Positions 43,706 through 52,314 of a stretch of DNA of 64,000 nucleotides are shown in pieces. Source of the stretch: Faecalibacter bovis (GTDB taxonomy: Bacteria > Bacteroidota > Bacteroidia > Flavobacteriales > Weeksellaceae). A program made the position numbers and the translations under genes. Within the stretch, counting starts at the first letter, position 1; the number at the start of each line of letters is the position of its first letter. The DNA lies in assembly GCF_017948305.1 (NCBI RefSeq), contig NZ_CP072842.1, positions 2,548,501 to 2,612,500 of the forward strand, written 5' to 3'. The notes under the pieces were generated by a model. That model searched no databases. It had not been told where the DNA came from and saw only the letters and a list, made by a program, of their open reading frames with translations.

Positions 43706-45814
43706 TTAAGAAGGATTTTTACGATCTTCTTCCAAATCCCAAACTCGATGTAACTTCATCACATCAACAAATGAATTTTGCCAATTTTTATCTTCTGCAG
43801 TAATGACACCTTTATCTTTTTTAACTTTCGAATGGTTTAAAAGTTTTATTGCTTCTTCACCAAAACATAAAGCTTTACAATGCATAAATGCCTCTTCAAT
43901 AAATTGAAAATATTCTGGCGTGTTCATTAATTTAGCAATAGAATCCCCGTCAGGAGTATAAACTGCATCATAACATACCGAAACATCAGTTTTATAAGTG
44001 TGTTGAATTTCTTCTGTATCGCCTTCTTTAAATTTTAAAGGACCTACTTTTCCTGAAATTAATACTGCTTCTGCTCCTTCCTTCTCCAAAACTGATTTTA
44101 AATCGTCAACACTTTTTTTAGAAACTCCATCTTCAACTAAAAATGCGACTTTTCTCGTTTCAATTGTCCCTTCGTTAGGTTTCACAAGCATTGATAAAGC
44201 TTCAGACTTTTCAATTTCTGATTTTTTATTTTTTAAAGGATAATCTGGATGATTTTGGCGAGCAAATTTCAGCGTTAATTCGTCTAATTCTTTGGATGGT
44301 TTAATGTTTAAATTATCACCAATTTTTGTAGCTAACTCTTCACTAACTTGGTTTAGATTTGCTAACATTCTTTCTCTAATCTTTGCATCATTAATTTTAC
44401 TTAATTCAAATGAAAATGCATCGATAATATGTTGTTGCTCTGGTTTAGATTGAGAATTAAAGAATAATCTAGCTTGAGAGAAATGATCAGCAAAAGAATC
44501 TGAACGTTTTCTCACTTTTGAAGCATCAATTTTTTCTTCGTGTGATTGAAAACCTTTCTCACCCTTTAACATTGCATGATATGGACAACCAGTTGCTTTA
44601 CTATTCGGGAAATAACTTACTTCTCCTTTTGGAATATCAAATCGAGAAAAACCATCTTTTTGATTATTATGCTTTCCATTAATTGGTCGATTAATTGGTA
44701 ATTCATGGAAATTTGGTCCACCTAAACGGTAATTCTGTGTGTCCATGTAAGAAAATAAACGTCCTTGTAATAATGGATCGTTAGATACGTCTATTCCTGG
44801 CACTAAACGACCTGGATCAAAGGCAGATTGTTCGGTTTCAGCAAAGAAATTTTCAGGGTTTCTATTTAAAGTCATTGTACCAATGATTTTCACAGGGTAC
44901 AGTTCTTCTGGTACTAATTTCGTAGGGTCTAAAATATCAAATGAATGTTTCAATTCATCTTCTTCAGGTATAATTTGAATTCCTAAATCCCATTTTGGAA
45001 AATTTCCTTTATCAATTGCTTCCCATAAATCTTCACGATGAAAATCTGAATTAAATCCTGAAATTTTTTGAGCTTCATTCCAAGCAACTGCGTGTACACC
45101 TAATTTTGGTTTCCAATGGAATTTAACAAATGTTCCTTTCCCTTCTGAATTTACAAGTTTAAAAGTATGAACTCCAAAACCTTCCATCATACGAAGTGAA
45201 CGAGGAATGGCACGATCGGACATTGCCCACATAACCATATGAGTTGCTTCTGGCATTAATGAGATAAAGTCCCAAAACGTATCATGTGCAGAAGCTGCTT
45301 GTGGAATTTCGTTATGCGGTTCTGGTTTTACAGCATGTACTAAATCTGGGAAATTCATTGCATCCTGAATAAAAAATACAGGAATATTATTTCCAACTAA
45401 ATCATAATTACCTTCTTCAGTATAAAATTTAACTGAAAATCCTCTTACGTCACGTGCCAAATCAGTTGAACCTTTAAAACCTGCTACAGTTGAAAAACGA
45501 ACAAAAACTGGTGTTTTAGTCCCTTTTTTTAAAAAATTAGCAACTGTTAAATCAGAAATATCTTCTGTTGCTTCAAAAACACCATGTGCCGCTGAACCAC
45601 GAGCATGAACAACTCTTTCTGGAATTCGCTCACGGTCAAAATGCATCATTTTGTCTAAATAGATATGATCTTGTAAAAGAGATGGACCTCTATCACCTGC
45701 TTTCAGAGTATTATTATTATCATGTACAGGCGATCCATCATTGGTAGTCATCAACTTATCAAAAGAATCCACTACGTGCTCTTTCATTTGTTTTGTTTTC
45801 GAATTTTCTTTCAT
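43706..45814 (-). CDS. katE: Large-subunit haem catalase (HPII/KatE type)
   Basis: A 702-aa clade-2 catalase that breaks hydrogen peroxide into water and oxygen. The start is the ATG at 45814; an in-frame TTG two codons upstream is less likely. Catalytic His is H70 in RVVHARGSAAHG, the catalytic Asn lies in LVGNNIPVFFIQD near 143, and the haem-ligand Tyr is in FSYMDTQNYRLGG. The extra C-terminal flavodoxin/DJ-1-like domain (RKVAFLVEDGVSKKSVDDL onward) is the mark of the large-subunit form. A small gene lies 24 nt upstream and is probably co-transcribed. Confidence 0.95.
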   Translation of the reverse strand: MKENSKTKQMKEHVVDSFDKLMTTNDGSPVHDNNNTLKAGDRGPSLLQDHIYLDKMMHFDRERIPERVVHARGSAAHGVFEATEDISDLTVANFLKKGTKTPVFVRFSTVAGFKGSTDLARDVRGFSVKFYTEEGNYDLVGNNIPVFFIQDAMNFPDLVHAVKPEPHNEIPQAASAHDTFWDFISLMPEATHMVMWAMSDRAIPRSLRMMEGFGVHTFKLVNSEGKGTFVKFHWKPKLGVHAVAWNEAQKISGFNSDFHREDLWEAIDKGNFPKWDLGIQIIPEEDELKHSFDILDPTKLVPEELYPVKIIGTMTLNRNPENFFAETEQSAFDPGRLVPGIDVSNDPLLQGRLFSYMDTQNYRLGGPNFHELPINRPINGKHNNQKDGFSRFDIPKGEVSYFPNSKATGCPYHAMLKGEKGFQSHEEKIDASKVRKRSDSFADHFSQARLFFNSQSKPEQQHIIDAFSFELSKINDAKIRERMLANLNQVSEELATKIGDNLNIKPSKELDELTLKFARQNHPDYPLKNKKSEIEKSEALSMLVKPNEGTIETRKVAFLVEDGVSKKSVDDLKSVLEKEGAEAVLISGKVGPLKFKEGDTEEIQHTYKTDVSVCYDAVYTPDGDSIAKLMNTPEYFQFIEEAFMHCKALCFGEEAIKLLNHSKVKKDKGVITAEDKNWQNSFVDVMKLHRVWDLEEDRKNPS

Positions 45815-45838
45815 TCTCAAAATTTTGGTTGGTTAATA

Positions 45839-46078
45839 TTATACTAAAGAAGTTTCTTTTTCAGATTTCTGAAAACAGTTTTTTTCGGTATTGATATGAT
45901 AGGTATAATTGGTACAAACAATAATGTCATTGCAATCAAAATGTTTAACGACACCGTTTGTTTCCATGGTAACTACCCAACATGTATTTTGATGCATTCC
46001 ATAATCGATCAAAAAAATTGCGTGACCACGTCCAAGTGGAGTATTTACTAAAATTGTAGGATTTAATTGAATCATCAT
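45839..46078 (-). CDS. Small conserved-looking protein upstream of katE
   Basis: A 79-aa protein with the pattern IQLNPTILVNTPLGRGHAIF followed by LIDYG, WVVTME and a short acidic-aromatic strand, then a Lys/Glu-rich tail. The pattern of a short beta-rich protein with G-G-H-A turns looks like a small family also seen in phage and Bacteroidota genomes, but I cannot name it. It lies 24 nt before katE on the same strand with no terminator between, so a link to peroxide defence is plausible. Two adjacent ATGs (46078, 46075) could serve as start. Confidence 0.6.
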   Translation of the reverse strand: MMIQLNPTILVNTPLGRGHAIFLIDYGMHQNTCWVVTMETNGVVKHFDCNDIIVCTNYTYHINTEKNCFQKSEKETSLV

Positions 46079-46210
46079 AATTTAGTATTTAGGTTGATAG
46101 TGTTTTACATTAAATTTCTATATTATTAAACTCGTAATATGCTACAATCAAAAAGGTTACCAAAGTGTTTTTTATTTAAAAATCATTTATAAATCTTCAA
46201 TTTTGGACAT

Positions 46211-46235
46211 AAAAAAAGCCGGATAAAATCCGGCT
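46211..46235 (-). terminator. Terminator of fabI
   Basis: An 8-bp GC-rich stem, AGCCGGAT (46217-46224) with ATCCGGCT (46228-46235), loop AAA; the minus strand then has seven T. Confidence 0.85.
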
Positions 46236-46266
46236 CTTCATTTTTTTGTATTTGATAAAAAGATAA

Positions 46267-47091
46267 TTAGTCTTCTTTGTTATTTGCGTCCATAGCTTCA
46301 ATAACTTCCTGAGAAACTCCAGTATTACTGTAACCACCATCGTGGAATAAATTTTGTAAAGTAACTTTAGCAGTTAAATCAGAGAACATTGCTACAATAT
46401 AGTTTGCACAATCTAATGCTGTTGCGTTTCCAAGTGGAGACATTTTATCAGCAAACCCCATGAAACCTGAGAAACCTTTAACACCGTTACCAGCAGTAGT
46501 TGGCGTTGGAGATTGAGAAATTGTATTTACACGTACCCCTCTTTCTTTACCCCAAAAATATCCAAATGAACGAGCAATAGATTCTAAATATGCTTTATTA
46601 TCAGCCATATCATTGTAATCAGGGAAAGTACGTTGAGCAGCAATATAAGTTAAAGCTAAGATAGAACCTCCTTGATTCATAGCGTCTTTATCCCAAGCAC
46701 ATTTCATTACTCGGTGGAAAGATACAGAAGAAATATCCCATCCTTTAGTTAACCAATCGTAGTTTAAATCTGTATAATGTTTTCCTTTTCTTACGTTTAC
46801 ACTCATTCCGATTGAATGTAAAATGAAATCAATCTTACCGAATTTAGCAATTGCAATATCAAATAATTTATTTAAATCTTCCATTGAAGTAGCGTCCGCT
46901 CCAACAACTTCAGATCCTGTTTTTTCTGCTAATGCATTTAATTCACCCATTCTTAAAGCTACAGGGGCATTTGTTAAAATGAACTCTGCTCCTTCTTCGT
47001 GGCATTGTTCAGCCGCTTTCCAAGCGATTGAATTTTGATCCAATGCTCCAAAGATGATTCCTTTCTTACCTTTAAGTAATCCGTATGACAT
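46267..47091 (-). CDS. fabI: Enoyl-[acyl-carrier-protein] reductase FabI
   Basis: A 274-aa SDR-fold enzyme, NADH-dependent, doing the last step of each fatty-acid elongation cycle. The N-terminal nucleotide motif GIIFGALDQNSIAWKAA at 11-27 has the FabI form (rather than GxxxGxG), HSIGM is at 92-96, and the active-site Tyr and Lys are Y159 and K166 with the six-residue spacing of FabI rather than the three of other SDRs. This is the usual triclosan-target isoform. A TAAATTTG box lies at 47111-47118 on the minus strand. Confidence 0.95.
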   Translation of the reverse strand: MSYGLLKGKKGIIFGALDQNSIAWKAAEQCHEEGAEFILTNAPVALRMGELNALAEKTGSEVVGADATSMEDLNKLFDIAIAKFGKIDFILHSIGMSVNVRKGKHYTDLNYDWLTKGWDISSVSFHRVMKCAWDKDAMNQGGSILALTYIAAQRTFPDYNDMADNKAYLESIARSFGYFWGKERGVRVNTISQSPTPTTAGNGVKGFSGFMGFADKMSPLGNATALDCANYIVAMFSDLTAKVTLQNLFHDGGYSNTGVSQEVIEAMDANNKED

Positions 47092-47110
47092 AGTATTTAT
47101 TTTTTCATTT

Positions 47111-47118
47111 CAAATTTA
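47111..47118 (-). promoter_or_regulatory. -7 element (TAAATTTG) of fabI
   Basis: An exact TAnnTTTG box on the minus strand, 19 nt before the start codon. TTTG repeats 15 nt upstream are closer than the usual -33 spacing. Confidence 0.45.
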
Positions 47119-47351
47119 GGAGAAATATTCAAACAAACCTTAACATTTTGTAACAGTCGTTATTCGTGCATAATAAATTTATACAAATATTTTTTTTAAT
47201 AATTGATATACATCTAATTAATTAAAAATTCAAAAATATCATTTATCAATTTCAGCCAAAATATAATTGTAAAATATTCTCGGAAATACGAAATTATTCA
47301 TCTATAGAAATGATTTTTCAATTACATTTATAACCGAAAATATAACCAACT

Positions 47352-47888
47352 ATGTATAAAATATATCCTGAAAAAAGATATAATGAGACATTAAAACTAC
47401 TCCATAAATTCGCATCAACTGAAGATAAAATTCTTGATTTGGGTGTTAAAAATCCTTTTTCTGATGTGATGGAAGAAAACGGATACACCATTATTAATAC
47501 TTCAGGCGAAGATTTAGATTATCATTATCATAATTTAAAGAATAATGATGTTACCTTTGTAACTGCATTAGAAATTTTAGAGCATTTAGTAAATCCGATG
47601 GAAGTTTTAAGAAATCTGCCTGGCGATAAATTATTAGCTACTATTCCTATGCGATTATGGTTTGCTCCTGCTTATCGAAATAAAAATGATCCAAGAGATG
47701 TGCATTATCACGAATTTGAAGATTGGCAATTTGATATGTTATTGGAAAAAGCCGGATGGAAAATTATTCATCGTCACAAATGGACACATCCTACAAATAA
47801 AATTGGAATACGTCCATTTTTAAGAAAAATTACACCCAGATATTATGCCGTTTACGCAGAACGAAACAAAGATTTCGAGTTTAAATAA
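47352..47888 (+). CDS. Class I SAM-dependent methyltransferase (divergent)
   Basis: A 178-aa protein with the methyltransferase core: KILDLGVKNPFSDVMEENGY (motif I, about 26-45, without the usual GxGxG), then VTFVTALEILEHLVNPMEVL (about 69-88), the EHL loop typical of UbiE/COQ5-like enzymes, and a C-terminal AGWKIIHRHKW strand pair. The altered glycine loop makes cofactor binding less certain. The glycosyltransferase gene starts within its last 44 nt. A 260-bp region separates it from the divergent fabI. Confidence 0.75.
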   Translation: MYKIYPEKRYNETLKLLHKFASTEDKILDLGVKNPFSDVMEENGYTIINTSGEDLDYHYHNLKNNDVTFVTALEILEHLVNPMEVLRNLPGDKLLATIPMRLWFAPAYRNKNDPRDVHYHEFEDWQFDMLLEKAGWKIIHRHKWTHPTNKIGIRPFLRKITPRYYAVYAERNKDFEFK

Positions 47889-48732
47889 ATACTCAATTGT
47901 AATTCCAGCTCATAACGAAGAAGATTTTATTAAAATTACTTTGGATAGTTTGGTACATCAAACTGTAACACCTTATCAAGTTGTTGTTGTTAATGACAAT
48001 TCTACTGATAATACACAATCTATTATTGAAGAATATGCGAAAAAATATGATTGGATTTCAATATTAAATCGAATTTCGAAGGGTGAACATCAACCAGGAA
48101 GTAAAGTAATTCAAACCTTTTTAGCTGGTTACGAAATTTTGAAAAAAGACTTCGATTTTATTGTAAAATTGGATGCTGATTTAGACATCCCTGCGAATTA
48201 TTTCGAAACTATATTGATGCATTTCAATGCTAATTCAAAATATGGAATGGTTGGTGGATTTGCTTATATCGAGAAAAATGGGAATTGGATATTAGAAAAT
48301 CTAACAGATAAAGATCATATTCGTGGTGCTTTTAAAGCTTATCGAAAAGAAACTTACGATCAAATTGGTGGATTACGTTCTCACATGGGTTGGGACACGG
48401 TAGATGAATTATTATGTCGTTATTATAATTGGGAAATTAAAACTGACGAAACTTTACAAATTAAACATCTAAAACCAACGGGAGCAGTTTATTCCAAAAG
48501 TGCTTTATACAAACAAGGAACTGCATATTATGCGCTTGGGTATGGATTTTGGATAACGCTTATCGCGGCTTCTAAATTAGCTTTACGCAAGAAAAAATTA
48601 TCGTACATTGGATATTATATTCAAGGGTATTTACAAGCTTGGCAAAAAAAACAACCTAAAATGGTAACTGTAGAACAAGAAAGATTTATTCGTAATTACC
48701 GTTGGAAAAAAATGAAACAAAAATTATTTTAA
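47845..48732 (+). CDS. Glycosyltransferase family 2
   Basis: A 295-aa GT-A glycosyltransferase. The N-terminal nucleotide-sugar domain has YSIVIPAHNEEDFIKITL, VVVNDNSTDNT and the metal-binding KLDADLDIP (DxD) at about 109-117. A later WDTVDELL supplies the likely catalytic base region, and the C-terminal part is amphipathic and basic (KKMKQKLF). The sugar and acceptor are unknown; a surface glycan or lipid is likely. The ATG lies inside the methyltransferase gene (44-nt overlap), and its stop overlaps the next ATG (TAATG), so three genes are translationally linked. Confidence 0.87.
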   Translation: MPFTQNETKISSLNKYSIVIPAHNEEDFIKITLDSLVHQTVTPYQVVVVNDNSTDNTQSIIEEYAKKYDWISILNRISKGEHQPGSKVIQTFLAGYEILKKDFDFIVKLDADLDIPANYFETILMHFNANSKYGMVGGFAYIEKNGNWILENLTDKDHIRGAFKAYRKETYDQIGGLRSHMGWDTVDELLCRYYNWEIKTDETLQIKHLKPTGAVYSKSALYKQGTAYYALGYGFWITLIAASKLALRKKKLSYIGYYIQGYLQAWQKKQPKMVTVEQERFIRNYRWKKMKQKLF

Positions 48733-49496
48733 TGAAAAAACTCGTTTCCTTAATTCTTTTTATCTTATGCTCTTTCAGTTTTGCTCAGACAAAACTGATT
48801 ACTGGTGCTGTGATTATAGATCAAGTAGACGAATATACTTCGCCATCCAATGTACGAATAGACAATTTGCGATCTTTTGCAAAAACTGTAACAAATGCAG
48901 ACGGATATTATTCGATTCCCGTAATGGTTGGCGATACAATACAATTTAGTTCAAGCTATCTTGTTCCTCGTAAAATTGTTATTTCACAAAATTTATACGA
49001 CAAAGGTGTTTTACAAGCCCATTTGGACGTAGAAACGATAGAATTAAGCGAAGCTTTGATTGGTGATTTAGATAAAAATTTGCGTAATAATTTACATTAC
49101 AGACGAGATTTAAAGGGAGAAATTTATAATCAAATAGGTTTAAATCAAAGATTAAGAGATTTAGAACCTAAAAAAGATATTTCGAAATTTAGAGCGACTG
49201 ATATTATGAATCCTGTTCGATTAATTGGTCATGTGAATGGTCATTATAAAAAACAACGTAAAATTCAATTATTCGAACGCAATCAAGGGATTCTGAATGA
49301 AGTGATTAATTATTTTCCTGACGAATTTTTTATTAATGATTTAAAAATTCCTGATTATAAAGTTCACGAATTTCTTCAATATGCAGATAAAAAAATTAAT
49401 ATTAAATCAAGAGTTCTGAATCGTCAATTTGAATTAATTGGCTTAGAACTTGAACCAATTGCCGAATTATACTTAAAAGAATTAAATCAATCATAA
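48732..49496 (+). CDS. Secreted CarboxypepD_reg-like domain protein, first paralogue
   Basis: A 254-aa protein starting at the ATG at 48732, which overlaps the glycosyltransferase stop by one base. The signal peptide is MKKLVSLILFILCSFSFAQ. It is followed by a carboxypeptidase-regulatory-like beta-sandwich (about 22-105; TVTNADGYYSIPVMVGDTI) ending in the phrase IELSEALI that recurs in the next gene. The C-terminal part is helical and charged, with FINDLKIPDYKVHEFLQYA. Such proteins are exported in Bacteroidota; function unknown. The overlap suggests a role in the same surface process as the glycosyltransferase. Confidence 0.75.
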   Translation: MKKLVSLILFILCSFSFAQTKLITGAVIIDQVDEYTSPSNVRIDNLRSFAKTVTNADGYYSIPVMVGDTIQFSSSYLVPRKIVISQNLYDKGVLQAHLDVETIELSEALIGDLDKNLRNNLHYRRDLKGEIYNQIGLNQRLRDLEPKKDISKFRATDIMNPVRLIGHVNGHYKKQRKIQLFERNQGILNEVINYFPDEFFINDLKIPDYKVHEFLQYADKKINIKSRVLNRQFELIGLELEPIAELYLKELNQS

Positions 49497-49624
49497 TTCA
49501 AATACAACAGATGATATTTAAAATCTTAACATATTGATAAAATATCTACAAATATTCGTTAACATTTCTACCTTATCTATTGTTTCACTTATATTAGCAA
49601 GAGATTTAAAGCAGAAAAAGACAG

Positions 49625-50512
49625 ATGTCTATAAGAAAGAAATCATTTTTATTATCGCTACTTTATATGGTATTTTTCTTGGTACCAAATCAAATAGATG
49701 CGCAACAAAAATGGATACAAGGAAATATTATTATTGATAATTCAGAAGAAGTTGCTGAAGGAGTTTATGTAACGAATAAAAGAACAAATCATACGACAAA
49801 AAGTAATTTTGCTGGTACTTTTTTTATGCAAGTTCAACCAAATGATACAATTATTTTCCGTTCAGATTGGTATGAAAATAGAAATATAATTCTTCGACCA
49901 GTTTTATACAATAAAGATCAAATTGTAGTTCATTTGGCAATCAAAACAATTAATTTAAGCGAAGCATTAATCACAAAAAAACTTACTGGAATACTTGAGA
50001 AAGATGTTGTTGTAGGAAAAAAAGAAGATGATGTTACTCGTATATATCGTTTGCTAAACATAAATCCAGACATTAAACCAATGAAGGATACAGCAGCTTT
50101 AAAAACTGGTTTATTTAATGGTGACATTCGATTAACTGGGATGGATGTAGGTCGTATTTATGATGTATTTTCTGGTGATCTTAGAAAACGAAAAGCTTTG
50201 ATTGAGTATGAAACTAAAGCGTACAAAATTTCAGAAATTAGAGCTTATTATGGAGATAATTATTTTAAGATTGACTTGAATATTCCTGGCTACAAAATCA
50301 ATGAATTTATTGAAACCGCTTTGTTAAATACGAACAACAAACAACATTTATTTAATCCTAATTATTTCTTAGTACAAACAATTTTGAAAGATTATAGTCA
50401 GAAATATATTGATGATTTATTCAAGTTGAGGATAAACAAGGAATACAAAAAAGAAATTGATGAAAAGGAGTTATTTATTGGTGTACCATTAGATTCGATA
50501 CCGAGAGATTAA
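49625..50512 (+). CDS. Secreted CarboxypepD_reg-like domain protein, second paralogue
   Basis: A 295-aa paralogue of the preceding gene product: signal peptide to DAQ at about 27, the same domain (KSNFAGTFFMQVQPNDTIIF), the shared phrase INLSEALI, and near the end FKIDLNIPGYKINEFIETAL matching the upstream protein. The C-terminal region is helical and Lys/Asp-rich. The two genes are separated by 128 bp. They may result from duplication and serve one envelope process. A strong terminator follows. Confidence 0.75.
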   Translation: MSIRKKSFLLSLLYMVFFLVPNQIDAQQKWIQGNIIIDNSEEVAEGVYVTNKRTNHTTKSNFAGTFFMQVQPNDTIIFRSDWYENRNIILRPVLYNKDQIVVHLAIKTINLSEALITKKLTGILEKDVVVGKKEDDVTRIYRLLNINPDIKPMKDTAALKTGLFNGDIRLTGMDVGRIYDVFSGDLRKRKALIEYETKAYKISEIRAYYGDNYFKIDLNIPGYKINEFIETALLNTNNKQHLFNPNYFLVQTILKDYSQKYIDDLFKLRINKEYKKEIDEKELFIGVPLDSIPRD

Positions 50513-50515
50513 AAT

Positions 50516-50544
50516 AAAAAGCGAACTTTATGAGTTCGCTTTTA
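50516..50544. terminator. Bidirectional terminator
   Basis: An 11-bp stem, AAAAGCGAACT (50517-50527) with AGTTCGCTTTT (50533-50543), loop TTATG; serves the CarboxypepD_reg gene and the leftward fur operon. Confidence 0.83.
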
Positions 50545-50561
50545 TTTTATATCGAATTTTG

Positions 50562-51752
50562 TTATTCTTCTAAATCATCTAACACACCTTTCAAAATATT
50601 ACATCCTTTGATAATGTCTTCATCAGAAATATTAATTGGTGGCGTAATTCTTAAATTTTCAATACTATACATTAAAAAGAATAAAATTAAACCACGTTTC
50701 ATACATTCTGCTTGAACTCTCAAAGTATATTCTGGCGAAGATAATTCTGGTGCTAACATTAGTCCACGACCATGAATAGTTTTGATTTTTGGATGCTTTA
50801 AATGTTCACGAAACAATGCTTCTTTACGATCAATATCTTGCATTAAATTCGTTTCTTCCAACTCTTCCAATAAAGCTAAAGCAGCTGCTGCAATTACAGG
50901 ATTTCCACCAAATGTGGTAATATGTCCTAAATGTGGATTTTCCTTTAACGTGCTCATCACTTCATTAGAAGCCATAAAAGCACCAACAGGCAAACCACTA
51001 GCCATACCTTTTCCTATTGCCAAAATATCAGGCGTAACACCATAATGTTCAAAAGCAAAAAGTTTTCCTGTACGACCGAAACCAGGCTGAATTTCATCAA
51101 AAATCAACTTTGCTCCAACTTCCTCACAACGAGTTTTTAATTTTTTTAAATAATCATTTAGTGGAACTCTAAATCCAGATGCACCACGAATTGTTTCTAC
51201 AATAACTCCAGCAGTTTTTGTTGTAATTCGTTGTAAATCATCTTCATTGTTAAACTCGATAAAATACACTTCTGGTAACAAAGGTCTAAAGGCAGCTTTT
51301 TTTCTTTCATCTCCAGAAACACTTAATGAACCATGCGTATTACCATGATATGCATTTCTGAAAGAAATAATTTCTTGACGACCTGTAGCTCTTTTAGCTA
51401 ATTTTAACGATGCTTCAATTGCCTCTGTTCCTGAATTAACTAAATAAACTTGATCTAGACCATCTGGAGTCATGTCAACCAATTTCTTGCATAATGCAAC
51501 TGGTTTTTCCTGTGCATATTCGCCATATACAGCAACATGCATGTATTTATTGACTTGATCTATAATCGCTTGATTAATGCGAGGATGACTATGCCCTAAA
51601 GTATTTACAGAAACTCCGGCAACAAAGTCTAAATACGCTTTGCCATCTTTCCCGTAGATATAAGATCCTTTTGCATAATCTACTTCAAAACCTGAAGCAA
51701 AATTTGTAGTTTGTGCTTGGTATTTAAAAAAACCTTCTTTTAAATTTTCCAT
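50562..51752 (-). CDS. Class III PLP aminotransferase (aspartate aminotransferase family type)
   Basis: A 396-aa class III aminotransferase of unknown substrate. NSGTEAIEASLK is at 106-117, the PLP Asp is D219 in FDEIQPGFGRTG, and the Schiff-base lysine is K248 in AIGKGMASGLPVGAF. The usual DEIQTG reads DEIQPG, as in a Bacteroidota group often called 'aspartate aminotransferase family protein'. ArgD, GabT and OAT assignments are not supported: there are no arg genes here and rocD is separate. It is the last gene of a fur - ostA-like - lipoprotein operon, abutting the lipoprotein gene directly. Confidence 0.85.
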   Translation of the reverse strand: MENLKEGFFKYQAQTTNFASGFEVDYAKGSYIYGKDGKAYLDFVAGVSVNTLGHSHPRINQAIIDQVNKYMHVAVYGEYAQEKPVALCKKLVDMTPDGLDQVYLVNSGTEAIEASLKLAKRATGRQEIISFRNAYHGNTHGSLSVSGDERKKAAFRPLLPEVYFIEFNNEDDLQRITTKTAGVIVETIRGASGFRVPLNDYLKKLKTRCEEVGAKLIFDEIQPGFGRTGKLFAFEHYGVTPDILAIGKGMASGLPVGAFMASNEVMSTLKENPHLGHITTFGGNPVIAAAALALLEELEETNLMQDIDRKEALFREHLKHPKIKTIHGRGLMLAPELSSPEYTLRVQAECMKRGLILFFLMYSIENLRITPPINISDEDIIKGCNILKGVLDDLEE

Positions 51753-52277
51753 TTATTTTAATAATAAAAATACCCCAATTCCTACTGTGGCGTAAGCTGC
51801 AACTGTTAATGCATCTGAACGACCTTTAGAGAATTGTCTTACTTTTAAATTTTGGATATCTTTTTCGTGAAATTTTAATTCTTTCTTTGGTTGACCTTTA
51901 ACATGAGCCACTAATGTATCTCCTAGCCATTTTACAGCTTCCATTTTATATGTTTTGTCGAAAACTTCAGCTTGGTAATACCCTTTTTCTTTTATGATTG
52001 ACTTTACAGAAATTTCTCCTGTAGAATTTGATTCTGTATTCTTTAAATTTGCAATTTTTGTAGAAGCACCAACTTTACCTTCATTCAACATATCTTGATT
52101 TGGGTCTGATGATTCTTTGGCTTGTTTTGCTGTTCTTACTGATGTTTCACGCAAAGACAAAGGCGAATTATTAGATTTTTCAACTGCTTGTGAATCTGTC
52201 TCTGGTTCATAAACTTTATACGAATAACAGCTACAAAGTACTAAAGATGAAACTAGTAGTAAGGTATATTTTTTCAT
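51753..52277 (-). CDS. Lipoprotein of unknown function
   Basis: A 174-aa lipoprotein with signal peptide and lipobox (SLVLCSCYSYK). The first half is low-complexity and Ser/Glu/Lys-rich; the second half has a short strand-rich section (YQAEVFDKTYKMEAVKWLGDTLVAHVKGQ) and a C-terminal hydrophobic stretch (ALTVAAYATVGIGVFLLLK) that could insert in a membrane. The domain may relate to lipoproteins that follow ostA-like genes in Bacteroidota. The stop directly abuts the aminotransferase start. It is part of the fur operon. Confidence 0.65.
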   Translation of the reverse strand: MKKYTLLLVSSLVLCSCYSYKVYEPETDSQAVEKSNNSPLSLRETSVRTAKQAKESSDPNQDMLNEGKVGASTKIANLKNTESNSTGEISVKSIIKEKGYYQAEVFDKTYKMEAVKWLGDTLVAHVKGQPKKELKFHEKDIQNLKVRQFSKGRSDALTVAAYATVGIGVFLLLK

Positions 52278-52314
52278 GATTTATAGTGTCTAATCTATCA
52301 AAGATAGAAATATA

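Noticed and set aside
50562-51752. Acetylornithine aminotransferase argD
   Set aside because: No arg genes in context, and the PLP motif is of another class III subgroup.
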